The notes: a model not told the origin generated them from the letters alone. Positions 51,951-61,709 are shown, numbered from the stretch's first letter. The stretch is DNA of 64,000 bases from Bradyrhizobium sp. Ghvi (GCF_900115265.1 NZ_FOVU01000001.1:965001-1029000); one strand, 5' to 3'. Program-made: numbers and translations.

Positions 51951-52423
51951 TTGTCGGATGGCTCCGTGCGTTCGTTGTTCTCGACGAGCGCCTGAAACAT
52001 CGTGACCAGCCGTTTGGTATCAGGTCCCAGCGGCGCGAAGAATGCGGCATCGGCGTCTTCGACCGCAACAACGGCTTTGCGAGCAAGATCGCGTCCCGTC
52101 TTGGTGACCATGATCGCTTTGGCACGCGGATCGCTTGGATGGTCCACGCGCTGAATCAGCCGCGCCGCTTCCAGCGCGCGCAGCACCTGCGAGGTCGTCA
52201 TCGGGTCAACGCCGCAGAGCTGCGACAGCCGCGCCTGCGTCAGCGTCTCGGACACGCCGAACCAGGCCGCGGTCGCCAGCAGCACGAACTGGGAATGCGT
52301 GAGTTCGTAGGGCTGAAGCGCCAAGCGCAGCCGGCGTTGCCAGGCATTCGAGATCTTCCAGAGCAGGAAGCCGGGACTTTCTCCGGGTCCGGACAGACGG
52401 GTCGGGAGCGGCGGCTTTGTCAT
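51947..52423 (-). CDS. MarR family transcriptional regulator
   Basis: A 158-residue winged-helix regulator. The MarR core is clear: LTHSQFVLLATAAWFG, then TQARLSQLCGVDPMTTSQVLRALEAARLIQRV, and the wing DPRAKAIMVTKTGRDLA. The start is the ATG at 52423, 8 bases after the stop of the SRPBCC gene, so the pair forms an operon. The 31-bp palindrome in front of that operon is the obvious candidate for its own operator. The ligand is unknown. Confidence 0.9.
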   Translation of the reverse strand: MTKPPLPTRLSGPGESPGFLLWKISNAWQRRLRLALQPYELTHSQFVLLATAAWFGVSETLTQARLSQLCGVDPMTTSQVLRALEAARLIQRVDHPSDPRAKAIMVTKTGRDLARKAVVAVEDADAAFFAPLGPDTKRLVTMFQALVENNERTEPSDK

Positions 52424-52431
52424 CGCCGATC

Positions 52432-52860
52432 TCACTCCTTGCCCGACCTGGATTCTGCAAGTTTGGACAGGCTCGCCAGCACATCGGGGAAATCCGCAGA
52501 AACGGCCGGACCGATCTCGGCGGCCTGCGGCCCGCGGGCATCGACCGCGTAGACGATGCGCGTCCGCGCCGGCCCAAGCGGCTCGATGCGATGACCGACG
52601 AGAATGGCCAGCTCGCCGACCCGCGTTTCGTCGACGAAGCACACGTTCTCGCGAACATCGACCAGCTGAGAGCGCAGCGCGTCCTCGCCGGGTGGCTTCA
52701 TGGTGAACCAGGTGCCGGCCGCGAACGGCCCCTCAATGTCGATCTGCTCGATGCCTGCGTTCCAGCTTTTCCAGGAGGGGACATCGCGAAAGATGCTCCA
52801 GATCGTCTCGGCGGTTGCCGACGTCTCGATCGCGTATTCCGTGCGCCAAAGTTCGCTCAT
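52432..52860 (-). CDS. SRPBCC family ligand-binding protein
   Basis: A 142-residue helix-grip (polyketide cyclase/START-like) protein: TEYAIETSATAETIWSIFRDVPSWKSWNAGIEQIDIEGPF in pieces at the N-terminus and TRIVYAVDARGP, then a C-terminal helix (VLASLSKLAESR). Such proteins bind hydrophobic small molecules; some act in detoxification. An in-frame ATG further upstream lies within the operator and would give an odd start (CAYYMRTYY), so I use 52860, with GGAGC at about 10 bases before. Co-transcribed with marR. Confidence 0.85.
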   Translation of the reverse strand: MSELWRTEYAIETSATAETIWSIFRDVPSWKSWNAGIEQIDIEGPFAAGTWFTMKPPGEDALRSQLVDVRENVCFVDETRVGELAILVGHRIEPLGPARTRIVYAVDARGPQAAEIGPAVSADFPDVLASLSKLAESRSGKE

Positions 52861-52874
52861 GACTTGCTCCATAT

Positions 52875-52915
52875 AATATGTGCGCATATAATATGCGCAC
52901 ATATTAAAAGGTCAA
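52875..52915 (-). promoter_or_regulatory. Promoter with 31-bp perfect palindrome, likely MarR operator
   Basis: AATATGTGCGCATAT at 52875-52889, a single A at 52890, and its exact reverse complement at 52891-52905. On the minus strand a promoter TTGACC (52915-52910), 16-base spacer, TATTAT (52893-52888) is overlapped by it. This would place the transcript start about 20 bases before the SRPBCC ATG. The composition is strikingly AT-rich against the GC-rich surroundings. Confidence 0.8.
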
Positions 52916-52983
52916 GGCATCATGAGGGAGCGAACTTGCCTGTCTTGCGTTGAAACCCATGGTTTGAACGAAGAGCCTCCGCC

Positions 52984-54042
52984 ATGTCCACCCGCCGCCG
53001 CATAGCCAACCGAAAGCCCCCCGCGCTGGCCGCGATGGAGGCTCGCTCCGTCGACGCGATTCCGCGGGGCAAGGAGTGGCAGTACGAGCCGAAATGGGAT
53101 GGCTTTCGCTGCCTGCTCTCGCGCGAGGGCGACCAGGTCGATCTCCGCTCGAAATCCGGCGAGGACCTCGCGCGCTATTTTCCTGAAATCGTCGCCGCGG
53201 CACTGAAGCTGAGGGCAGACCGGTTCACGCTCGACGGCGAGATCGTCGTGCCGCAAGCCAAAGGCTTCTCTTTCGACGCATTGCTGCAGCGGATTCATCC
53301 CGCCGCGAGCCGTGTGAAAAAACTCTCGCAGGAAACGCCGGCGCTCTATCTCGTCTTCGATCTGCTCGCAACGGCCAACGAAAGGGAGCTTGCCGAAGCC
53401 CCGCTCACCGAGCGCCGGCCGGCGCTTGAGGCTTTTGCGAAGGCCCATCTGAAGGGCAGCCTGTTTCGCCTCTCTCCTGCGACGACAAGCTTCGCCACGG
53501 CCCAGAAATGGCTGGCACAATCGGGCGGCGGTTCGGACGGCGTGATCGCCAAGCGCATCGACCTGCCCTACCAGGCGGGCAATCGCGACGGCATGCAGAA
53601 GATCAAGAGGTTCCGCAGTGCCGATTGCGTGGTCGGAGGCTTCCGCTATGCAAGCAACAAGATCTCGGGGAGGAAGGTCGTGGGCTCGCTGCTGCTCGGG
53701 CTCTACGATGACAAGGGCCTTCTGAACCATGTCGGCTTCACCTCCGCGATCAAGGCCGGTGATAAGCCTGCCCTGACCGACCGGCTGGAGGCACTGATCG
53801 GCGAACCCGGCTTCACCGGCAACGCGCCGGGCGGGCCGAGCCGCTGGTCGACCGAGCGCTCGGCAAAATGGTGCCCGCTCGAGCCGAAGCTCGTCATCGA
53901 GGTCTGCTACGACCATTTCAGCGGCGAGCGCTTTCGCCACGGCACCTCGATCCTGCGCTGGCGCCCGGACAAGGCGCCGCGGCAGTGCACGTTCGAGCAG
54001 TTGAAGCAGAAGGTGGCGGATCCGATGAAGATGTTGACGTGA
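52984..54042 (+). CDS. ATP-dependent DNA ligase (LigC type)
   Basis: A 352-residue ATP-dependent ligase. The nucleotidyl-accepting Lys37 is in EWQYEPKWDGFRCLL, followed by DLRSKSGEDLARYFPE, LDGEIVV, DLLA, DGVIAKRIDLPYQ and MQKIKRFRSADCVVGGF, then an OB-fold end. There is no polymerase or nuclease domain as in LigD, so it is a stand-alone LigC-like enzyme. No ku gene is near. It may work in repair or in an end-joining path whose other parts lie elsewhere; the cell must also have NAD-dependent LigA. Confidence 0.92.
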   Translation: MSTRRRIANRKPPALAAMEARSVDAIPRGKEWQYEPKWDGFRCLLSREGDQVDLRSKSGEDLARYFPEIVAAALKLRADRFTLDGEIVVPQAKGFSFDALLQRIHPAASRVKKLSQETPALYLVFDLLATANERELAEAPLTERRPALEAFAKAHLKGSLFRLSPATTSFATAQKWLAQSGGGSDGVIAKRIDLPYQAGNRDGMQKIKRFRSADCVVGGFRYASNKISGRKVVGSLLLGLYDDKGLLNHVGFTSAIKAGDKPALTDRLEALIGEPGFTGNAPGGPSRWSTERSAKWCPLEPKLVIEVCYDHFSGERFRHGTSILRWRPDKAPRQCTFEQLKQKVADPMKMLT

Positions 54043-54049
54043 TATTCGA

Positions 54050-54160
54050 CTCGTGCCCGAACGCAGCGCGACGCGCTGCGGAACCGGGGCCCAGAGACCA
54101 CAAGCTGGGTCCCGGCTCGGCGGCGCATCGCTTCGCGCTGCACCGCGTCCGGGACAAGAG
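54050..54160. repeat. Dispersed palindromic repeat, family C
   Basis: Begins CTCGTGCCCGAACGCAGCGC and ends GCGTCCGGGACAAGAG, with inner CCGGGGCCCAGAG and TGGGTCCCGG. Same organisation as at 30255-30388. It lies between the convergent ligase and phosphoesterase genes. Confidence 0.75.
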
Positions 54161-54162
54161 AC

Positions 54163-54903
54163 TTACCTGATCCACCCAGTCGCCAGCGCGTTCGCCAGCT
54201 CCGGTTGATTGTTGCGTCGTGCGAGCGTGGCCATCGTTTGATGATCGTAGGCGATGTTGCGGAAAGTCACCCGCCAACTGGCATCCACGAGTTCGAGGAT
54301 CGCGTACCGCGCGTGCGGCGTGCCGGCTTCGATGACATGCGGGAACGGGTGCACATCGCGGTAGCCAGGGCTGCCGACGCTGCCGGGATTGACGATCATG
54401 CGGCCATCGCGCAAGCGGACGGCGCGCGCAAGATGGGTGTGGGCACACAGGATCAGGGGCTGCGCGATGCCTTGCGCGAATTGCTCGATGCGATCGAGCG
54501 GCGACAGCGCGACGGTGCCGTCAGGGTGCACAATGTCAAGCCAATAGACTTCGTCATTGTCAGGCGTCGCATGACAGAGGAAAACCTGATCGCGAAACAC
54601 GCGCGCCATCGGGTGGGCGCGGAGCCAGTCGAGTTGCGAGGCATCGAGCGCCGCGTGGGCGGGACGGTCCCATGAGCCCATCTTCTCGGGGGCACGGTCG
54701 AGCAGATAGCGATCGTGGTTGCCGAGTACATGCAAGATCTCGAGCGGCATCAGGATCTCGATGGTACGCCTTGCATCGAGCGGGCCGCTCAGCATGTCGC
54801 CGAGATTGACGATGTCAGTGATCCCTTGCGCGCGAATGTCGGCAAGCACAGCCTCCAGCGCGAGGTAATTTCCGTGGATGTCGGCAATCGCGGCAAAGCG
54901 CAT
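54163..54903 (-). CDS. Metallophosphoesterase (YfcE/MJ0936-like)
   Basis: A 246-residue calcineurin-like phosphoesterase. Metal-binding motifs in order: AAIADIHGNYLALEAV, VNLGDMLSGP, VLGNHDRYLL, LCHATPDN and CAHTHLARAV, then VNPGSVGSPG. This matches the small MJ0936/YfcE group which hydrolyses phosphodiesters in vitro; the natural substrate is unknown. It is separated from folC by a family C repeat, and is on the same strand. Confidence 0.9.
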   Translation of the reverse strand: MRFAAIADIHGNYLALEAVLADIRAQGITDIVNLGDMLSGPLDARRTIEILMPLEILHVLGNHDRYLLDRAPEKMGSWDRPAHAALDASQLDWLRAHPMARVFRDQVFLCHATPDNDEVYWLDIVHPDGTVALSPLDRIEQFAQGIAQPLILCAHTHLARAVRLRDGRMIVNPGSVGSPGYRDVHPFPHVIEAGTPHARYAILELVDASWRVTFRNIAYDHQTMATLARRNNQPELANALATGWIR

Positions 54904-54927
54904 TGGTATCCCTCTTTCCCCGGAGGC

Positions 54928-55030
54928 GGCGCAGCGCGTCTTCCGCGGTGCGCTGCTGAGCCAGGGCGCATGGCGGCATTCTGGGTCCCGGCTCTGCGCT
55001 CCGCTTCGCTGCGCTCGTCCGGGACACGCG
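54928..55030. repeat. Dispersed palindromic repeat, family C (variant)
   Basis: GGCGGCGCAGCGCGTCTTCC at the left, TTCTGGGTCCCGGCTCTGCG in the centre, and CTCGTCCGGGACACGCGAG at the right. Fits the family C pattern but the left end is less well defined. Between folC and the phosphoesterase. Confidence 0.6.
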
Positions 55031-55032
55031 AG

Positions 55033-56376
55033 CTATGCAGGAGGCGTGCCGTTGAGGCCGAGCACGTGGCCGGCGAGATAGAGCGATCCGGTGATGAGGA
55101 TCCGCGGCGGCACCTCATAGGCGAGCCGCGACAGCGCGCGCAACGCGGTCTCGATACCGGGTGCGATCTCGACACGCATGCCGAGGCTGCGGACCGCGTC
55201 GGCAAGACGATCGGCCGGCATCGCATTCTCGGTGTCGGGTATCGGCACCGCGATGATGTGACGGGTGAGGCCGGCGAAATTGGCGAGGAACGCCCGCGCG
55301 TCCTTGTTGGCCATCATGCCTGCGATGACGACCAGCGGCCGCGACACGCGCTCTTCGAGATCGCCGAGCGCAGCGGCGGCGACCCGGCCGCCCTCGGCAT
55401 TGTGCCCGCCGTCCAGCCAGATCTCCGACCCCTGCGGTCCCCAGGAGAGCAACTCGCCGGAGGTGATGCGCTGCATCCGCGCCGGCCATTCGGCACCGAC
55501 GATGCCGGCCTCGAACGCCGCCTGGTTGATCTTGAAAGTCGGGATCGCTCGCAGCGTCGCGATCGCAAGGCCGGCATTGTCGAACTGATGGCGGCCGAAC
55601 AGGCGCGGCGCCGCCAGATCCATCAGGCCACGGTCGTCGGAATAGACAAGGCGCCCGCGCTCGATATTGACGTGCCAGCTTTCATTCGCGGCAAGCAGCG
55701 GCGCGCGCATGCGCTTGGCCTCCGCCTCGATGACCGCCATGGCCTCTTCCGCCTGCTCCGCGCAAACCACGGGCACGCCCCGCTTGATGATCGCGGCCTT
55801 CTCGGTGGCGATCGATGCCAGCGTGTCGCCGAGGAAATCCATGTGGTCCATGCTGACCGGCGTGATCACGCAGGCGGCGGGCGCATCAACTACGTTGGTC
55901 GAATCGAGCCGGCCGCCGAGGCCGACTTCGAGCAGCACCGCATCGGCAGGGTTTTGCGCGAACAACAGGAAGGCGGCGGCAGTCTTCAGCTCGAACAATG
56001 TCGCGGGCTCGCCGGCATTGACGCGCTCGACCTCTTCCAGTGCGGCACGCAATTCGTCGTCACTGACGAGCACGCCGCCACCGATGCGGCCGAGCCGAAA
56101 ACATTCATTGATGCGGACGAGATAGGGTGAGGTGTAGGCGTGGACGCGCAAGCCGGCGGCCTCCAGCGTCGCGCGCAAATATGCGACCGTGGAGCCCTTG
56201 CCGTTGGTGCCGGCGACGTGGACCACCGGCGGCAGCTTGCGTTCGGGATGGCCGAGCCGCTCGAGCAGGCGATGCATGCGCTCGAGCCCCAGATCGATAC
56301 GCTTCTGATGCAGGGCCGACAGCCGCCCGATCACTGCGTCGAGTAACGACTTTGCGCTGTCGGGAGTCGCGTTCAC
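55033..56376 (-). CDS. folC: Bifunctional folylpolyglutamate/dihydrofolate synthase
   Basis: FolC joins glutamate to dihydropteroate and to folates. The 447-residue protein has the Mur-ligase type ATP loop [17 protein letters not shown], the folate region [55 protein letters not shown] in pieces, and the C-terminal [10 protein letters not shown]. The GTG at 56376 overlaps the accD stop codon (GTGA), and I take this as the start; the frame stays open further into accD, but those residues do not look like the family. Confidence 0.94.
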   Translation of the reverse strand: MNATPDSAKSLLDAVIGRLSALHQKRIDLGLERMHRLLERLGHPERKLPPVVHVAGTNGKGSTVAYLRATLEAAGLRVHAYTSPYLVRINECFRLGRIGGGVLVSDDELRAALEEVERVNAGEPATLFELKTAAAFLLFAQNPADAVLLEVGLGGRLDSTNVVDAPAACVITPVSMDHMDFLGDTLASIATEKAAIIKRGVPVVCAEQAEEAMAVIEAEAKRMRAPLLAANESWHVNIERGRLVYSDDRGLMDLAAPRLFGRHQFDNAGLAIATLRAIPTFKINQAAFEAGIVGAEWPARMQRITSGELLSWGPQGSEIWLDGGHNAEGGRVAAAALGDLEERVSRPLVVIAGMMANKDARAFLANFAGLTRHIIAVPIPDTENAMPADRLADAVRSLGMRVEIAPGIETALRALSRLAYEVPPRILITGSLYLAGHVLGLNGTPPA

Positions 56377-57314
56377 GCGTGCGGCGCAGCCGGCGCCGTT
56401 TCGGGGGCCGATACGATCTGCGCCGGACTGGTGACGGCCTGCGCCGGTTTCGACGCGCTCTCGAGCGCCGGCGCCTTGGTCAGCAGACGGCACAGCCGCG
56501 CCAGGGTCGGGCGCAGCTCGTGACGATGCACGACCATGTCGACCATGCCGTGCTCCTTCAGATACTCGGCCCGCTGGAAACCTTCGGGCAGCTTCTCACG
56601 GATGGTCTGCTCGATCACGCGCGCGCCGGCAAAGCCGATCAGCGCGCCGGGCTCGGCGATTTGCACGTCGCCCAGCATCGCATAGGAGGCGGTGACGCCG
56701 CCGGTGGTGGGGTTGGTCAGCACGACGATGTAGGGCAGCTTGGCCTCGCGCAGCATCTGCACCGCGACCGTGGTGCGCGGCATCTGCATCAGCGACAGGA
56801 TGCCTTCCTGCATGCGCGCCCCGCCGGACGCGGCGAACACGATGAAGGGTGACTTCTTCTCGACTGCGAGCTCCATCCCGCGCACGATCGCCTCACCTGC
56901 CGCCATGCCGAGCGAGCCGCCCATGAAGTCGAAATCCTGCACGGCGACGACGACGCCGGCACCTTCGAGCTTGCCGTAGCCGACCTTGACCGCGTCGTTG
57001 AGGTTCGTGCGTGCCCGCGCGTCCTTGATGCGATCGGCGTATTTCTTCTCGTCACGGAACTTGAGCGGATCGGGCGTGACCTCGGGCAGCGCGATGTCGA
57101 ACCAGGTCTCGTTGTCGAAGATCGACTTCAGCCGCGCCACCGCGCCCATGCGCATGTGGTAGTTCGAGCCGGGAATGACGAACTGGTTGGCCTCGACGTC
57201 CTTGTAGAACACGAGCTGTCCGGAATCCGGGCACTTGATCCACAGATTTTCCGGCGTCTCCCGCCGCAGCATGTTGCGGATCTTCGGCCGGACCACATTG
57301 GTAAGCCAGTTCAT
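56373..57314 (-). CDS. accD: Acetyl-CoA carboxylase carboxyltransferase subunit beta
   Basis: AccD with AccA transfers CO2 from carboxybiotin to acetyl-CoA. The 313-residue protein has the family start [15 protein letters not shown], then the carboxyltransferase core: [49 protein letters not shown] and [11 protein letters not shown]. The N-terminal zinc ribbon is degenerate: [10 protein letters not shown] and [13 protein letters not shown] keep only one of four cysteines of the E. coli protein. Such loss occurs in other Rhizobiales as I recall. It is coupled to folC and sits downstream of trpA, a common order here. Start ATG 57314. Confidence 0.96.
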   Translation of the reverse strand: MNWLTNVVRPKIRNMLRRETPENLWIKCPDSGQLVFYKDVEANQFVIPGSNYHMRMGAVARLKSIFDNETWFDIALPEVTPDPLKFRDEKKYADRIKDARARTNLNDAVKVGYGKLEGAGVVVAVQDFDFMGGSLGMAAGEAIVRGMELAVEKKSPFIVFAASGGARMQEGILSLMQMPRTTVAVQMLREAKLPYIVVLTNPTTGGVTASYAMLGDVQIAEPGALIGFAGARVIEQTIREKLPEGFQRAEYLKEHGMVDMVVHRHELRPTLARLCRLLTKAPALESASKPAQAVTSPAQIVSAPETAPAAPHA

Positions 57315-57408
57315 GGTTTGCTCCGATGTACGATCCCCCAAAGGGAACGCCTGAAGGACTATATGGCGGCCGGGCCGATGGCCGGCAAGCCGCCATGTCG
57401 CCCCGTTA

Positions 57409-57457
57409 GAGCATGATCCGGAAAACTGTGAAGCGGTTTTCCGATAAGATCATGCTC
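57409..57457. repeat. Dispersed palindromic repeat, family D
   Basis: AGAGCATGATCCGGAAAAC at the left and GGTTTTCCGATAAGATCATG near the right form an imperfect palindrome; matches the copy at 15940-15987 in reverse. In the 172-base gap between trpA and accD. Confidence 0.8.
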
Positions 57458-57486
57458 AAACTAAAAAGCTTAAGCGGAATTATGGC

Positions 57487-58323
57487 CTATTCGGCCGCTT
57501 GTTTGGCGCCCTTGACGCCCCGGGCCAGCGCCGCGGTCAGTTCGGCCACGGCGTTAACGGTCTTGGCGGTCGCCCGCCCCTCAGCATCAAGGCTGGTCTT
57601 GAGCGCATCGACCAGCGCGGTCCCGACCACCGAACCATCCGCCTTCTCGGCAATGGCGCGCGCCGCCTCCGGCGTGCGGATGCCAAAACCAACACATATC
57701 GGCAGCTTGGTGTGTCGCTTGATGCGCGCGACGGCTTCACCGACGGCATTCGCGTCCGCTGCCGCCGCACCGGTGATGCCCGCGATCGAGACGTAGTAGA
57801 CAAAGCCCGACGTGTTCGCGAGCACCGCCGGCAGGCGCCTGTCGTCGGTGGTCGGGGTCGCCAAGCGAATGAAGTTCAGTCCCGCCTTCAACGCGGGAAT
57901 GCAGAGCTCGTCGTCTTCCTCCGGCGGCAAATCGACGATGATCAAGCCGTCAACGCCGGCCGACTTGGCATCAGCCAAAAACTTGTCGACGCCGTAAATG
58001 TAGATCGGATTGTAATAGCCCATCAGCACCAGCGGCGTGACGTTGTCGTCCTTGCGGAAATCGCGCACCAGCTCCAACGTCTTCTTCAACGTCATGCCGT
58101 TCTTGAGCGCTCGCAGACCTGCCGCCTGAATCGAGGGACCATCCGCCATCGGATCGGTGAAGGGAATGCCAAGCTCGATCACGTCGGAGCCCGCCTTGGG
58201 CAGCGCCTTGACGATATTGAGCGACGTCGTGAGATCGGGATCGCCGGCCATCACATAGGTGACGAAGGCCGAGTGGCCTTGCTTCTTCAGCTCGGCAAAA
58301 CGTGTGTCGATACGCGTGGTCAT
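57487..58323 (-). CDS. trpA: Tryptophan synthase alpha subunit
   Basis: TrpA splits indole-3-glycerol phosphate to indole for TrpB. The 278-residue TIM barrel has Glu in [19 protein letters not shown] and Asp in [10 protein letters not shown] as the catalytic pair, then [12 protein letters not shown] and [11 protein letters not shown] for phosphate binding. The gene should be directly downstream of trpB, but here 496 bases intervene, holding the antisense DUF559 cassette. Its leader therefore contains the strong hairpins of the cassette end, and no good ribosome site is visible in front of the ATG. Confidence 0.97.
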   Translation of the reverse strand: MTTRIDTRFAELKKQGHSAFVTYVMAGDPDLTTSLNIVKALPKAGSDVIELGIPFTDPMADGPSIQAAGLRALKNGMTLKKTLELVRDFRKDDNVTPLVLMGYYNPIYIYGVDKFLADAKSAGVDGLIIVDLPPEEDDELCIPALKAGLNFIRLATPTTDDRRLPAVLANTSGFVYYVSIAGITGAAAADANAVGEAVARIKRHTKLPICVGFGIRTPEAARAIAEKADGSVVGTALVDALKTSLDAEGRATAKTVNAVAELTAALARGVKGAKQAAE

Positions 58324-58346
58324 GATTCGGCGGCCGCTGTGCTATA

Positions 58347-58797
58347 CCTCTCCCCTCCGGGGAGAGGTCGGCTGCGAAGCAGCCGGGTGAGGGGGATGGA
58401 GAGGTTCAAATCAAGGGCGCGAAGGCTCCGCGATTCGCAGACGAGCGCCGAAGCGAAGCTTTGGCAAGCGCTGCGCAACCGGCAGCTCGCCCGTTGGAAA
58501 TTTCGTCGCCAGCACCCGGTCGACCGATACGTCGTCGATTTCGTGACACTCGACGGTAAGCTCATCATCGAAGTGGACGGCGTCACGCATTCCAGCCCGT
58601 CCGAAATAGCACGCGATGACGCGCGAACCAGAGTGCTTGAGGCGTGCGGATTCCTCGTCCTCCGAGTCTCGAATACCGACGTGTACGAAAATATCGAGGG
58701 CGTGCTCAAGCTCATCGAAAGGTCCCTGAGATTCGAGTGAGCGGAGAGGCCCCTCACCCGGCTGCTGCGCAGCCGACCTCTCCCCGACGGGGAGAGG
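58347..58797 (+). mobile_element. DUF559 gene cassette bounded by 49-bp twin-hairpin inverted repeats
   Basis: The left repeat (58347-58395) and right repeat (58749-58797) are reverse complements at 45 of 49 positions. Each is made of a 9-bp stem (CCTCTCCCC/GGGGAGAGG, three-base loop), one T or A, a 7-bp stem (CGGCTGC/GCAGCCG, three-base loop), then GGTGAGGGG. The four differences are three in loops and one at the inner edge; all stem bases are conserved. The single gene starts at the base after the left repeat and stops 8 bases before the right one. It lies between trpB and trpA, antisense to them. Confidence 0.75.
58396..58740 (+). CDS. DUF559 protein, Vsr-like endonuclease fold
   Basis: A 114-residue DUF559 protein. 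ARRLRDSQTSAEAKLWQALR is the typical start. The PD-(D/E)xK-like core reads KFRRQHPVDRYVVDF then KLIIEVDGVTH, with Asp48, Glu59 and Asp61 as the candidate metal ligands, and it ends with GFLVLRVSNTDVYENIEGVL. The family is related to very-short-patch repair (Vsr) and restriction-type nucleases, but no member's cellular role is established to my knowledge. The ATG directly abuts the left repeat, whose GGTGAG may act as the ribosome site. The longer open frame upstream, antisense to trpA, is not used. Confidence 0.88.
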   Translation: MERFKSRARRLRDSQTSAEAKLWQALRNRQLARWKFRRQHPVDRYVVDFVTLDGKLIIEVDGVTHSSPSEIARDDARTRVLEACGFLVLRVSNTDVYENIEGVLKLIERSLRFE

Positions 58798-58819
58798 TGA
58801 AGAGAGTTCGACACGCGCC

Positions 58820-60033
<1,214 letters not shown>

Positions 60034-60037
<4 letters not shown>

Positions 60038-60693
60038 CGAACGCTCAACTCTCGAGTGGCGCGCGCGGCGCGAATGAAGGCCTTGATCAGCTCCGGGTCT
60101 TTTACGCCGGGGGCGCTCTCGATACCGGAGGAGACGTCGACGCCACCGGCGCGGGTGACGCGAAGGGCTTCGGCAACGTTGTCGATGTGAAGCCCGCCGG
60201 AGACCATATAGGGCAGTTCCAGATCGAGATTTTCGAGCAGGTGCCAGTCGAACGGCTCCCCCAAACCACCGGGGCGGGTCGCGTCTTTCGGCGCGCGTGC
60301 ATCGAACAGGATACGGTCGGCAACCGCGGCATAGCCCGGCAGAACGGCGAGGTCGGCGGCGCTTGCAACTGGCACCGCCTTCATCACCGGACGGCCAAAC
60401 CTCTGCTTGATGTCGCGCAGTCGCGCCACGCTTTCCTTGCCATGGAGCTGGAAGATATCAGGCGACAGCGCATCCATGATGTTGTCGAGCGTGGCATCGT
60501 CGGCATCGACCGTGAGCGCCACTTTCAGCGCGCGCCGCTTCACTTGCCGGCCGAGATCCCGTCCCGTCTCCAGCGAGACATGCCGCGGCGACGGTGGAAA
60601 GAACACGAAGCCGACCATGTCGGCGCCCGCATCGAGCGCCACCTCGAGCGTCTCGGGCGTGGACAGGCCGCAGATCTTGACGAGCAGGGACAT
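60034..60693 (-). CDS. trpF: Phosphoribosylanthranilate isomerase
   Basis: TrpF catalyses the Amadori rearrangement of phosphoribosylanthranilate. The 219-residue barrel begins [16 protein letters not shown] with the catalytic Cys, has [18 protein letters not shown], the catalytic Asp in ILFDARAP and the phosphate loop [15 protein letters not shown] start at ATG 60693; the open frame continues upstream, but the additional residues are not family-like. lapA ends 64 bases upstream. Confidence 0.96.
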
Positions 60694-60757
60694 GGTCTCA
60701 ATGCAAAGGGAGGCCGCAAGTGGCGGCCGGGAAACGGGCTTTTCGGTCGGGCCGCTT

Positions 60758-61150
60758 CTACAACGTCGCGCGCTGCTTGTCTCGCCCAACAGGCCCGTAA
60801 AGGCCCACGCCAGAGGGTACCGGGAGGCGCTGGGCCTCGGGCTTGGCCGGGGCCGTCTGGGCCCGCAGATCGGCCGCCTCCAGCCGGGCGGCCCGGGCAT
60901 CCGCCTCATGCCGGCGTGCCGCGCGCCGCCAGTGCCGCTGGCCGAACCAGACGGCGCAGCCGCCGACGATGACGCCCACGGTAGCCGCCAGGATCAGCAG
61001 CAGGAACAGCGGCAGCGTGACCGACAGGGCCGGATCAGCCGCCATGAAGGGATCGAAGGAGACGGTGACGAAATGCCGGTTGGCGACGGCAAAGGTGACC
61101 AGGATCAGGCCCAGCGGAATCACGATCAGTGCGGTCAGGAACTTTCGCAT
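60758..61150 (-). CDS. lapA: LapA domain membrane protein
   Basis: A 130-residue protein with two membrane segments, at about 5-25 (LTALIVIPLGLILVTFAVAN) and 42-68 (LSVTLPLFLLLILAATVGVIVGG in pieces), with the short RHFVTVSFDP between them, as in the DUF1049/LapA family. A basic, Ala-rich cytosolic coil follows (HWRRAARRHEADARAARLEAADLRAQ in pieces). In E. coli LapA is linked with LapB in lipopolysaccharide assembly. The position between ihfB and trpF is conserved in related genomes. Confidence 0.85.
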   Translation of the reverse strand: MRKFLTALIVIPLGLILVTFAVANRHFVTVSFDPFMAADPALSVTLPLFLLLILAATVGVIVGGCAVWFGQRHWRRAARRHEADARAARLEAADLRAQTAPAKPEAQRLPVPSGVGLYGPVGRDKQRATL

Positions 61151-61221
61151 CGCGATCGCTCGTCTTGAATCAAGCTAGCTGCCGCATCATGCGGCTGTCA
61201 GGTTAAGCCCGGACGACAGGC

Positions 61222-61527
61222 TTAATCCGGCGCACCTGGATCCGGATGGTCGCGATTGAGCCGCTCGCGCATTTCCTTGCCGGTCTTGAAGAACGGAACG
61301 CTCTTCTGATCGACAGGGACATGGGCGCCGGTGCGCGGATTGCGCCCTGCGCGCGCAGGGCGATGCTTGACCGAGAAGGCACCGAAGCCGCGCAACTCGA
61401 CGCGGTCACCGCGCGCGAGAGCCGCTACGATCTCTTCGAGAATCGCATTCACAATGTTCTCGACATCCCGCTGGTACAGATGCGGGTTGTGCTCGGCGAT
61501 ACGCTGAACAAGTTCGGATTTGATCAT
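61222..61527 (-). CDS. ihfB: Integration host factor beta subunit
   Basis: A 101-residue DNA-bending protein: [32 protein letters not shown] in pieces, then [33 protein letters not shown] in pieces, with the conserved Pro-containing beta arm (RNPRTG), and [15 protein letters not shown] at the end. It should pair with an IhfA encoded elsewhere. It is downstream of sppA and rpsA in the usual alphaproteobacterial order, with an intergenic gap of 182 bases before it. Confidence 0.96.
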   Translation of the reverse strand: MIKSELVQRIAEHNPHLYQRDVENIVNAILEEIVAALARGDRVELRGFGAFSVKHRPARAGRNPRTGAHVPVDQKSVPFFKTGKEMRERLNRDHPDPGAPD

Positions 61528-61709
61528 CGAGAGATAGGACCCGGAAGCGTGCGGATGACCATTTCCGTGAAAATGCCTTGATCTGTCAAGACGCTAAATA
61601 AAGATTGGACGTCGTGAAAATGGGTGACAAATGCCGAAAAAGCGGGCTGCGCAGCCACTCGCCAAACGGGAAAAAAGTTTGAAGCTCGCGCAGTTCCCCG
61701 CCGTTTCCC

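Noticed and set aside
57499..58395. Long open frame antisense to trpA that runs into the DUF559 gene
   Set aside because: It is the mirror of the GC-rich trpA gene; the protein-like part matching DUF559 begins only at the ATG 58396 next to the repeat.
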